Positions 27,805 through 35,844 of a stretch of DNA of 64,000 bases are shown piece by piece. The notes beneath the pieces were generated by a model. It saw only the letters and a program-made list of their open reading frames with translations, did no database searches and had not been told where the DNA came from. Source of the stretch: Pseudomonas corrugata (GTDB lineage: Bacteria > Pseudomonadota > Gammaproteobacteria > Pseudomonadales > Pseudomonadaceae); the NCBI RefSeq assembly GCF_001269905.1, contig NZ_LHVK01000003.1:310001-374000 (forward strand), given 5' to 3'. How positions within the stretch are numbered: the first letter of the stretch is position 1; each line of letters begins with the position of its first letter. The translations under genes were made by a program, and so were the position numbers.

Positions 27805-28727
27805 TTCAAGGCTCCAGGATGCGGGTGGGTCTGCTGCCAGTGGCGGGCGATGTCGACGCGACGGCTGAACCAGACCTGCTCATGGCTCTTGGCGTATTCG
27901 AGGAAACGCTTGAGGGAGGCGAGGCGGGCCGGACGGCCGATCAGACGGCAGTGCAGGCCGATGGAAAGCATCTTCGGGGCTTCGGCGCCTTCGGCATACA
28001 ACACATCGAAGGCATCCTTGAGGTATTGGAAGAAGTCGTCGCCGTTGTTGAACCCCTGCACCTGAGTGAAGCGCATGTCGTTGGTATCGAGGGTATACGG
28101 GATCACCAGGTGCGGCTTGCCGTTGGGGGTGTTCGGTTCCCAGTAGGGCAGGTCGTCGTCGTAGGTGTCGCTGTCGTAGAGGAAACCGCCTTCTTCCATC
28201 ACCAGTCGGCGGGTGTTGGGACCGGTGCGGCCGGTGTACCAGCCCAGCGGGCGTTCGCCGGTGATTTCGGTGAGGATGCGGATCGCTTCGAGCATGTGCT
28301 CGCGCTCCTGGGCTTCATCCATGTATTGGTAGTCGATCCAGCGATAGCCGTGGCTGCAGATTTCATGACCGGCGGCGACCATGGCACGGATCACGTCCGG
28401 ATGACGCTGGGCGGCCATGGCCACGGCGAAGATGGTCAGCGGGATATCGAATTCCTTGAACAGCTTGAGGATCCGCCAGACACCGGCGCGGCTGCCATAC
28501 TCGTACAGCGACTCCATGCTCATGTTGCGCTCGCCCTGCAGCGGTTGCGCCGCGACCATTTCCGAAAGGAACGCTTCGGACTCTTTGTCGCCATGCAAGA
28601 TGTTGCGCTCGCCGCCTTCTTCGTAATTGAGCACGAAGGACAGGGCGATGCGGGCATTGCCCGGCCAGTGGGGATGGGGAGGGTTACTGCCGTAACCGAT
28701 CAGGTCGCGTGGATAGTCAGCGCTCAC
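27801..28727 (-). CDS. puuE: Allantoinase PuuE (polysaccharide-deacetylase fold)
   Basis: The 308-residue protein starts VSADYPRDLIGYGSNPPHPH and has NodB-homology features (NYEEGGERN, AAGHEICSHGYRWIDY). PuuE is the metal-independent bacterial allantoinase that opens allantoin to allantoate, unrelated to the amidohydrolase type. I start at GTG 28727, preceded by AAGGA; the longer upstream frame has no such signal and covers the promoter. It is the first gene of the urate operon and divergent from uraH. Confidence 0.95.
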   Translation of the reverse strand: MSADYPRDLIGYGSNPPHPHWPGNARIALSFVLNYEEGGERNILHGDKESEAFLSEMVAAQPLQGERNMSMESLYEYGSRAGVWRILKLFKEFDIPLTIFAVAMAAQRHPDVIRAMVAAGHEICSHGYRWIDYQYMDEAQEREHMLEAIRILTEITGERPLGWYTGRTGPNTRRLVMEEGGFLYDSDTYDDDLPYWEPNTPNGKPHLVIPYTLDTNDMRFTQVQGFNNGDDFFQYLKDAFDVLYAEGAEAPKMLSIGLHCRLIGRPARLASLKRFLEYAKSHEQVWFSRRVDIARHWQQTHPHPGALK

Positions 28728-28806
28728 TGCAGTCTTCCTTCTTGTTCGTACCATGTAGGTGGCGCCCGGGCGATGAAGCAAAGCTGGCGTCACGGCGATG
28801 GGTTGA

Positions 28807-28816
28807 TTGTATACAA
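28807..28816. promoter_or_regulatory. Candidate purine-regulon operator (puuE side)
   Basis: The perfect palindrome TTGTATACAA lies 80 bases upstream of puuE. It fits the FadR-subfamily GntR operator pattern (T-N-GT-A-T-AC-N-A), and the same ten bases occur upstream of the NCS2 permease. The 410-base puuE/uraH gap contains no gene. Confidence 0.55.
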
Positions 28817-29000
28817 CTTTATGCGCGATTTGTAAGCCTGATTTTTTGCATTTTTCACCGCACCCCTGGCTGGCCCTACACTGCAAGAAATCTGCCGGGT
28901 TGGTCAATTAATCATTAGAGGAGCCGTGTATCCTCTGGTTTGGCCGGAACCCGAGCTTAAGGACGAGCGGGGAAAGGGCGCGGCAAATATGTGTTTTTTA

Positions 29001-29010
29001 TTGTGTACAA
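29001..29010. promoter_or_regulatory. Candidate purine-regulon operator (uraH side)
   Basis: TTGTGTACAA, one base different from the palindrome at 28807-28816, lies in an AT-rich segment 127 bases upstream of uraH. Confidence 0.5.
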
Positions 29011-29137
29011 TTTCTATTTAAAATGTCTTAATTTGCGTATCGCCGCAGCGTTTCATGCTCTGAAATGGTGCGGCTTGTCTTTCAACTGATCAGGAGGCGT
29101 CGGGCCGGACTGCCCTGCAGCGAGGCGCGCACAATCA

Positions 29138-29491
29138 ATGGGACGTTTGACTACTCACGTTTTGGATGCTGCACATGGCTGCCCGGGCAGCTCGATCAAG
29201 GTCGAGCTGTACCGTGTGGAAGGCCCGCAACTGCACCTCGTCGCCAGCGCGTCGACCAACAGCGATGGCCGTTGCGATGCACCGCTGTTGCAAGGGGAGG
29301 ACTACCGTTCGGGGGTCTATCAGTTGCAATTTCACGCTGGCGATTACTACCGCGCCCGGGGAGTGCAATTACCCGATCCGGCCTTCCTTGACGTGGTGGT
29401 GTTGCGCTTCGGCATTTCTGCCGAGCAGGAGCACTACCACGTGCCCCTGCTGATATCGCCCTACGCCTATTCAACCTATCGCGGCAGCTGA
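29138..29491 (+). CDS. uraH: 5-hydroxyisourate hydrolase
   Basis: The 117-residue transthyretin-like protein has the family start LTTHVLDAAHGCPGSSIKVE with the catalytic His, the internal HYHVPLLISPYAYSTY segment and the diagnostic C-terminal YRGS tetrapeptide. It hydrolyses 5-hydroxyisourate, the product of PuuD, to OHCU for UraD. It is divergent from the rest of the pathway and followed by a clear terminator. Confidence 0.97.
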   Translation: MGRLTTHVLDAAHGCPGSSIKVELYRVEGPQLHLVASASTNSDGRCDAPLLQGEDYRSGVYQLQFHAGDYYRARGVQLPDPAFLDVVVLRFGISAEQEHYHVPLLISPYAYSTYRGS

Positions 29492-29549
29492 CCCCCAGGC
29501 AGCCGCTTGCTCCTGGAAGCGCCTGCGCATGGCGCCTCTTTGGTTTTTC

Positions 29550-29575
29550 GCCCGCTCACACTGCGGGCTTTTTTT
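29550..29575 (+). terminator. Rho-independent terminator of uraH
   Basis: The stem GCCCGC (29550-29555) / GCGGGC (29563-29568) is followed by seven T residues, 58 bases after the uraH stop. It faces the 3' end of the 531-residue protein gene on the other strand. Confidence 0.85.
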
Positions 29576-29584
29576 GCCTGCCTG

Positions 29585-31180
29585 TTACAGCCGGGCATTG
29601 TCGTCCCGGATGATGAAGACGGTGTCGGCGTGGCCAGGCAGGATCTGGGAGCCGCCCTTGAGCCAGACGATCTTGTTGGCGGCATGGGCGTCCTTGACGG
29701 CTTGCGCGGCGGCGTCGCCGACCTGGGTTTCCAGGTTCATGCCGGTCGTGTTGGGGTTGGTGTGGGTGGGCAGGGACAGCTTCGGGATCCGGGTGCGGTG
29801 CAGGCTCATGAAAAACAGATAGTCATGCCCTGTGCGCCGAAAGACCAATGCCGGAAAACTGTTGAAGTTGTTGGGTTCCATGACCGTATAGCCATGACGG
29901 CTCAGGAGGTCGGCCATGAAGCGTTTGAAGTCCACCGTCGAATACGTCGAGAGGAAGTAATCCCACTGTCGTCGGAACCGCATGGGGTCGAAGTCCAGCC
30001 GGTTCAAGGTGCCCGTCGTGGACGGGAAGGGCAGCTCGATCGCGCGCGAGGTGCTTGTAGTGCCTGAAGAGGTTGGCAGAACCGAGAGCATCAATAATGG
30101 ATCGCTCCATTGCGGGTGCGGTGAAGGAGTGGCTTGTTTCCAGCTGTGGAAAATCTGCCTGAGTGCGGTCAGCCCCGCTGCGTCGGCGTAAGTCGAGCTG
30201 TTGGCCAGCTCGAATTGCTTTCTGGCGATGTTTTCCAGGGTCACGGTCGTGACCTCCGGGAAAACGTCCCTGACGTAAGCCGTCAGGGGTTTTTCGAAGG
30301 GCAGCCTGGCGTCAATCTCCCAGTGATTATCCGGTGGGACGCGTATGACAGCCCTGGGCTGTTCGTCAGGCGTATGCCTGAGGATGGCCTCCAGCACATC
30401 GAAATCATAGGCGGGATGAGTGGGCGGCTGAATGTAGAGGATCGGGTAATCTCGAGCTTCCATGCGGCTCATCACCTTGTAGTGAACATCGTTCACGGTG
30501 ATGAAATGGGGCAGTGTCAGCGTGGGTTTGAACGCCCAATCCCGCTTGAAGACCGCCGGGCCTTGCACAGCTGCTTCACTTTGCGGAGGAGGCGACGTCG
30601 TGCGCTGGCGTTTGGGCGCGGGCCCTTCGGACAGTTCATCGTCCGACAGGCTGTGGAGGGTGATGGTCTGGGGGGAGTCACTGCTGCCCGGCTCGATGGG
30701 CTGGGGAACCCGTCGCCACAGGAGACTGCCTTCCACTTGTTCCAGGCGTGGTCCGGAGGCGATGAGCTCGGTGCTTGATCGGGCCCGGTAGTTCTGTTCG
30801 GCATCGCGACCCAGCAACACCGTTGCACCGTCTTCCAGCTCGACGTAGGTGCGTGTCCTGAACGTCCGGATGCCAGAGGTCGCGTCTGGCGCTGATAACA
30901 GGGGGACCAGTTCGGGTGAAAGGTGATAATTGTCCAGCGACACCGGGACGGCCTGACCTTGGGCGGACGCCTGTTGTGTGATTTCGGATACCTGGAAGGT
31001 CGTGGGCTGAGATTCTGACGCTTCGGTGTGTCTTCCCGACGGCGAGACGGATACCTGGTCCGTTCCTTCCGTCCTCATGGGACCCCTGGGTGAACTTTCC
31101 GGCGTTGTATCGCGACTGGTGCGGGATGTATCGGAGGACGAAGTTGAGACATTGGGGCGGGTGCTTTTTCTTGGACTCAT
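29585..31180 (-). CDS. Putative effector/toxin: disordered N-terminus, NLS-like motif, nuclease-like C-terminus
   Basis: The 531-residue protein is not of a family I can name with certainty. Residues 1-75 are Ser/Thr/Pro/Arg-rich and probably disordered, like secreted-effector N-termini. Residues about 88-158 (TYVELEDGATVLLGRD, GSLLWRRV) look like a small beta module that I associate with large Pseudomonas toxin-like proteins. A linker at 165-205 contains PKRQR (189-193), fitting a monopartite nuclear localisation pattern. Residues about 418-525 (FKRFMADLLSRHGYTVMEP, then LVFRRTGHDYLFFMSLHR) resemble the start of Mrr-like PD-(D/E)xK nuclease folds, though catalytic Asp and Glu/Lys are not obvious. 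It lies 149 bases downstream of the 1241-residue gene. Function is hypothetical. Confidence 0.75.
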   Translation of the reverse strand: MSPRKSTRPNVSTSSSDTSRTSRDTTPESSPRGPMRTEGTDQVSVSPSGRHTEASESQPTTFQVSEITQQASAQGQAVPVSLDNYHLSPELVPLLSAPDATSGIRTFRTRTYVELEDGATVLLGRDAEQNYRARSSTELIASGPRLEQVEGSLLWRRVPQPIEPGSSDSPQTITLHSLSDDELSEGPAPKRQRTTSPPPQSEAAVQGPAVFKRDWAFKPTLTLPHFITVNDVHYKVMSRMEARDYPILYIQPPTHPAYDFDVLEAILRHTPDEQPRAVIRVPPDNHWEIDARLPFEKPLTAYVRDVFPEVTTVTLENIARKQFELANSSTYADAAGLTALRQIFHSWKQATPSPHPQWSDPLLMLSVLPTSSGTTSTSRAIELPFPSTTGTLNRLDFDPMRFRRQWDYFLSTYSTVDFKRFMADLLSRHGYTVMEPNNFNSFPALVFRRTGHDYLFFMSLHRTRIPKLSLPTHTNPNTTGMNLETQVGDAAAQAVKDAHAANKIVWLKGGSQILPGHADTVFIIRDDNARL

Positions 31181-31329
31181 TGGAAGTTCGGCTCTTGGAT
31201 ATCAATAATGAATATGACTTGAAACAGATGGCTGATCGTCGCCTTGAAGATGTTCATGGAAAAGGCCCGCGCAGGTGCACTACATATATATTGCGTTTGA
31301 ACTAAATATCTGGAAAAACCTGCATGAGG

Positions 31330-34300
31330 CTATGCCGGGTTGGATAGGGCCTTGTCCGACGAGAGTATCCAGTTCATATAAGGCAACTCCCTGGCAAATG
31401 GCGGCCCCAAGATGATTGCCTGGGCGAGCATCAACGACTTGCTCGGCGTTAAACCCTCTACTAACTTGGTGCATTGTTCCCGCAATAAACGCAGTGACTC
31501 GTCGTCCAAGGGGGGATGTTGGCTGAGGCCTTCCCGGGCCACCTCCTGATAGATCTTGAGATGGTGGTCACACACGTTTGTTTTTCTAAGATCCTGCGCC
31601 GTAATAACCCGAGACTTATTTGTATCCAGGGTCCACTTGCGTGTCTTGAGGTGATAGCTCAGGGCACCGGGAGTGCCGTCCTTGACGGCAACATTGAAGA
31701 CCCTCAGTTGTTCGGACGACAACCTGGAAAGTTCCAGGGGCAACGCTGCATCGGGGTCGAGCGTGGGCGCAAAATACCGACCATCCAGGGCTTCTACATA
31801 AACGCTCTCGAACAAGCTGTTGACCGCATACACGACACCTTGTGTAGTGATAACGCGTATCTGGTCCACAAGGTCGTCAACTTCATAAGCGGGCAGATGA
31901 ATGACCGTTCCACCGATTTGCAGCAGGTTGGATGCCAGTTTTATCTCGACCTGGCCGAGCTGTGTAGCGTCGAACTCCCACAAGGAGGCCTGGGGTAAGC
32001 GGGGGTTGGCGCTGGCCAGTGCGCCTGGCGTGGAGAGACGTAGCGTCATGTTCGTGCCCAAGTGGACAAGGTAGCTGGAGCCTTGGCCAATCAGGACTTC
32101 GACACCCGCTTGTACGGCGGCTGAAGTGAGCAGGGCGCAGGTCGCCCGGTTGCCCATGTAATAGGGCTTTTTATCCAAGGGCTGAAGATAGGCGTATTTC
32201 TTTTTTGTCGGCGTGAGTGGCAGTGATATTGGCGTTTTCCATTGTACCGGGTCCTTGTTTATGAACTGGTTGTCCAGTAACAGGCCGTAGTCGGGGGAGG
32301 GCAGGAGCAAACGATAGGATGAGCCGTCATTCATGATCAGGATCAAAGTATGATTCGGACCGAGGGCGGAAAATGCGCGTCGTCCCGAGGCGTTTTTGCG
32401 CGCGGTATAACGTTCATCGGAACTTGCCAGGTTATTCAGGACGATCCGGCGCTTGCCAAAGTGCAGCGTCAGGCCACACTCACCATATTTCACAGTGTCC
32501 GATTCGTCTTCCGGAATGACGTGGGCGTTGTAATGGGCCTCGATTCGTGTCAACTCGGAGTGGACGTAGTCCAGGTGGACTGTGGTGGAGTATTCACTTT
32601 TTTGTTTGACCTTGAGTGTAGTGAACTCAATAAGACGGGAAACGTAATAGCTCGTATCTTTGGCGTGGTCGATTGATTGCTCGCTTCGATCATTCAGGAT
32701 GGCCGGGTTTCGCGGCGTTCCTTGTTGCACCATGATGGCTTCGATGGAGAGCCGGTTGCCATGTTCGATACTGTCGGGCAGGTCGGGTAGCCAGTGGAAA
32801 CCATCTTTGGTGATAAAAGTCAGCTTGCTGTTGCGCAGAGCTCTTGGATACCCGGTATCGCTGTAGACGTTGTTGATCGTAACTATGCGAACGTCCCAGT
32901 CGTTCGAATCGAACCCGGAGGTAATCACCAGATTGCCGGCCTCAATTGCCCAGCTTTCAATCAGATCCGCTCGCCAGTCCAGTGCGATGACACTATTGCC
33001 CACGCCGTCTTCGCTGATCGATACATGGCCTGGCCGATGGGCAATGGCGTAGACATCATCGCCTGGGCCACCGTCTGCGTTGCGGTTATTGCCACTGAGG
33101 ATGAAAATCCGGTCATTTCCCGCGCCGGCCTCAATGGAGTCGTCACCGCGGGATTTGATGATGTTCGAGCCGGCCGTTCCCTTGATGACGTTGGTTCCGC
33201 CCTCAAGTATTTCGATATGTTCGATGCTTTCAAGGACAGTAGAACGATAGGCGCCGCTCGTTGTTCCATGAGGGGCTTGGGTGATGACGCTGACTTGCCC
33301 TGCGGCCAGATCGACCTGATAACCCAGGCGCGTCTCCTGACTGTCGCTGGCACCGCCGGCTAGAATCAGCGTGTCATTGCCTGCGCCACCCATCAGGCGG
33401 TTAGGTTGGGGCGTCTGGTTGCTGGCGACGATCTCTGGCGCCCTTTCAAAAATGAAAACATCATCTTTTGCGCCACCGGTGAGTGTCTTGACGCCTGCCC
33501 CGTAATGGAAGACGTTTGGCTTGTTTTCAACGCCCAGGACAGTGTCATTGCCGCCGCCGATAGACCATTGGATGCCTTTATGGTCTGCCGCCGTCCCGAT
33601 AACTGCACCGGGCGTCTCAGCCGTTACGCCACTGCGGGCATCAAACCAATCATCGCTGTCCTTGATCCGGGGACGCACAGTGGATGCCTGATACCTTTCG
33701 CCGGTCCACCAACTTCGGGTGTTGTAGGTCACTCGTTCGAGTTCTACGGTGAACTTTCCGTTTACGATCGCTTCGGTGCTGTCTTTCAACGGCCCCCCGA
33801 GCAAGTTCAAGGCGTTGGCCTGGAGCCGCTTTGTATGTTCAGCGGCCGCCTTGGCGACGGTATAGCGGTCCTGGATATCGTCATCGGGGCTGATCGTCCA
33901 GAAGGCGAGCCAGCCCGTGCGAAGGCGTTCGTGGACGGTGAGTTGTAGGTAGTCGTCGATTTCATCGACTTGACGGATCGCGCCCCAGATCTGTGAGCCG
34001 ACCACCAGGATAAGCCCTGCGGCCAGACCCGCAGGACCCGCTGACGTAAACCCTGCCAGCGCCGCGACGCCAAGGGTCACGGCCATGGTGGCACTGGTCA
34101 CGCTCAAGGCTGCGTTGACGTAGTGGTCGGTGGCCTCGCGGCCGGTGGAGCCGGCGGCGGCCTTGAACGAGTCGACCGCGGCGATGATATCGAAAGGAAG
34201 CGTCAGCACGCTGGCAAGCAGGCCACTGCCACGCGCCAACCTGATGGCGAAGGTCGTTTTGGCGAAATCCTCCAGGGAGCGCTGGCCGGCCTTGATCATC

Positions 34301-35055
34301 TGGGTGGCCTGGCGGGTCACCAGCGCTTCGACACCGATGGACGCCACCTCGGCGGCCACGCTGGTCCCGTTGAACAGGGTCTGGTAGGCGTCCTTGTCCC
34401 GGATGGCGTCTTGCAGGCCGCGCAGGCCGCTGTAGATTCCGAAAGCCTGGAGTCCCAGGCCCGTGGGAATGAGGATCTGGCTCTTGGCCTGGTTGATCCA
34501 GCTGGATGACCGCTGCACCAGCACTTGGGTGTCGAGGTTCCGGGCCGCGTTCAACAGTCTTTCGAGCGTGTTCCGATAACGACTCGGTTCGGCCTGCATC
34601 TCAAGGTCTTCCCGCAACAATGATTGCGCGGAGCGTGACCGTTGGCTCGCCATTTCGAACAGCAACGTTGGCAGCCGGTAGTCGTTTGCATCGCGGGTGA
34701 GTGTTATACGGGTTTCGATATCACGGGCGTTGAGCTGCAGTGAGTTCAGGAAAAAGCGATTGGGAATGCGGAAAAAAGTATTCTCGCCGTTCAAGGGCTG
34801 TCCGTCGGTTGTTGCGCCGAGTGCATTCAGGGCTGAACGGGTGACGGTCACAGAGCCGATGTGGAACGGGCCGTAAAGTTTATCCACAACTTCAAGTTGC
34901 GCCTGTCGCTGCTTGAGTTCTGAGCTGAGCTGCGATTGATCGGCAACTTCGAAATCGAGCGTTTCGGTTGTGCGCGCATTGGCGTGCAAACCTATATCCG
35001 TAATGACGATGCCGTGCTCGGCATAAACGGAGGAGGGCTGAATAACCTTGGCCAT
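31330..35055 (-). CDS. Mcf/FitD-like translocation and RTX-repeat protein (putative toxin)
   Basis: The 1241-residue protein has an N-terminal helical region (1-190), a block of hydrophobic helices (about 195-212, 275-295 and 313-352, ending in AGPAGLAAGLILVVG) resembling the TcdA/TcdB-type pore domain of Mcf/FitD insect toxins, glycine-rich RTX-type calcium repeats at about 490-680 (GGGNDTV, GGAGNDTLI, AGAGNDRIF, GGPGDDVY), and a beta-rich C-terminus of unknown type. No Sec signal is present and no type I secretion genes lie nearby. AAGGA precedes the ATG. Compared with FitD/Mcf (near 3000 residues) the long N-terminal toxic part is absent. Family assignment is by eye. Confidence 0.75.
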   Translation of the reverse strand: MAKVIQPSSVYAEHGIVITDIGLHANARTTETLDFEVADQSQLSSELKQRQAQLEVVDKLYGPFHIGSVTVTRSALNALGATTDGQPLNGENTFFRIPNRFFLNSLQLNARDIETRITLTRDANDYRLPTLLFEMASQRSRSAQSLLREDLEMQAEPSRYRNTLERLLNAARNLDTQVLVQRSSSWINQAKSQILIPTGLGLQAFGIYSGLRGLQDAIRDKDAYQTLFNGTSVAAEVASIGVEALVTRQATQMIKAGQRSLEDFAKTTFAIRLARGSGLLASVLTLPFDIIAAVDSFKAAAGSTGREATDHYVNAALSVTSATMAVTLGVAALAGFTSAGPAGLAAGLILVVGSQIWGAIRQVDEIDDYLQLTVHERLRTGWLAFWTISPDDDIQDRYTVAKAAAEHTKRLQANALNLLGGPLKDSTEAIVNGKFTVELERVTYNTRSWWTGERYQASTVRPRIKDSDDWFDARSGVTAETPGAVIGTAADHKGIQWSIGGGNDTVLGVENKPNVFHYGAGVKTLTGGAKDDVFIFERAPEIVASNQTPQPNRLMGGAGNDTLILAGGASDSQETRLGYQVDLAAGQVSVITQAPHGTTSGAYRSTVLESIEHIEILEGGTNVIKGTAGSNIIKSRGDDSIEAGAGNDRIFILSGNNRNADGGPGDDVYAIAHRPGHVSISEDGVGNSVIALDWRADLIESWAIEAGNLVITSGFDSNDWDVRIVTINNVYSDTGYPRALRNSKLTFITKDGFHWLPDLPDSIEHGNRLSIEAIMVQQGTPRNPAILNDRSEQSIDHAKDTSYYVSRLIEFTTLKVKQKSEYSTTVHLDYVHSELTRIEAHYNAHVIPEDESDTVKYGECGLTLHFGKRRIVLNNLASSDERYTARKNASGRRAFSALGPNHTLILIMNDGSSYRLLLPSPDYGLLLDNQFINKDPVQWKTPISLPLTPTKKKYAYLQPLDKKPYYMGNRATCALLTSAAVQAGVEVLIGQGSSYLVHLGTNMTLRLSTPGALASANPRLPQASLWEFDATQLGQVEIKLASNLLQIGGTVIHLPAYEVDDLVDQIRVITTQGVVYAVNSLFESVYVEALDGRYFAPTLDPDAALPLELSRLSSEQLRVFNVAVKDGTPGALSYHLKTRKWTLDTNKSRVITAQDLRKTNVCDHHLKIYQEVAREGLSQHPPLDDESLRLLREQCTKLVEGLTPSKSLMLAQAIILGPPFARELPYMNWILSSDKALSNPA

Positions 35056-35151
35056 TGTGAACGTCCTTGTTCAACGATGATTGAATGGCCCTCTATGTAA
35101 GATGTTTTCCTGAACGGTGTATATCGATGGGTTGTTGCCTCGTTTTGCCAC

Positions 35152-35781
35152 TCAGTGGGCGGACAATAGCGACGCTGCGCCCGCGCCTCCAAACAGGCCA
35201 GCACTGACGCGATTGAACCAGCTCTGGCCTTTACCAGTGCGCAGGTACCGCGCCGCGCCGTGGGCGCCGAGGCCATAGGCCAACTTGCAGAGCAGGTCGA
35301 GGACGGTCCAGGTGGCGATCATGATCAACAGTTGGGGCAGGAACGGTTGCCCGGCGCTCAGGAACTGCGGCAGGAACGCGGCGAAGAACAGGATGTCTTT
35401 CGGATTGCTGGCGCCCAGCATGAATGCCCGGCCAAACAGCGCGCGAAAGCGCGGGACGGCGGCGCCCTGGGGCACTTCGGCGCCTGGGGAGGGCTGTCGC
35501 GATTGCTGCCAGCTCTGCCAAGCCAAGTAGAACAGGTACAGCGCACCGACGATTTTCAGGGCACTGAACAGCTTCTCCGAGGCCAGCAGCAACGCCCCAA
35601 GCCCCAGCGCCGAGGCGCTCAACAAGCAGATCGAGGCGATCACCCCGCCCAGGAACGCCGGATACGAGCGGCGCAGGCCGTAGTTCAGGCTGTTGCCGAT
35701 CATCAACAACGACAGGGGCCCGGGGATGAGGATCACCACCAGCGCGGCGCCACTGAACAGCAGCCAGGTTTCCAGATTCAT
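35152..35781 (-). CDS. LysE/RhtB-family amino-acid exporter
   Basis: The 209-residue membrane protein has six hydrophobic segments and the LysE signature (IPGPLSLLMIGNSLNYGLRR in the first loop; GRAFMLGASNPKDILFFAAFLPQF). Members export amino acids or related compounds. AGGAG lies seven bases before ATG 35781. It is located between the toxin-like locus and the NCS2 permease on the same strand, separated from the latter by a terminator. Substrate unknown. Confidence 0.92.
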   Translation of the reverse strand: MNLETWLLFSGAALVVILIPGPLSLLMIGNSLNYGLRRSYPAFLGGVIASICLLSASALGLGALLLASEKLFSALKIVGALYLFYLAWQSWQQSRQPSPGAEVPQGAAVPRFRALFGRAFMLGASNPKDILFFAAFLPQFLSAGQPFLPQLLIMIATWTVLDLLCKLAYGLGAHGAARYLRTGKGQSWFNRVSAGLFGGAGAASLLSAH

Positions 35782-35804
35782 TGCTTTGCTCCTGATGTAC
35801 AAAA

Positions 35805-35825
35805 GCCTCACCCGAAGGGTGAGGC
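35805..35825 (-). terminator. Terminator of the NCS2 permease gene
   Basis: GCCTCACCC (35805-35813) and GGGTGAGGC (35817-35825) form a nine-base stem with a three-base loop. On the minus strand it is followed by TTTTG, 20 bases after the permease stop. Confidence 0.85.
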
Positions 35826-35844
35826 GGGGTGGATACGGTGTTGC

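Noticed and set aside
28728..28907. N-terminal extension of puuE
   Set aside because: The extension covers the promoter and operator region and lacks a ribosome-binding site; the GTG at 28727 has one and gives the usual length.
31330..35055. Complete Fit-type toxin cluster
   Set aside because: No type I secretion genes (fitABC-like) or fit regulators lie next to it, and the protein is much shorter than FitD.
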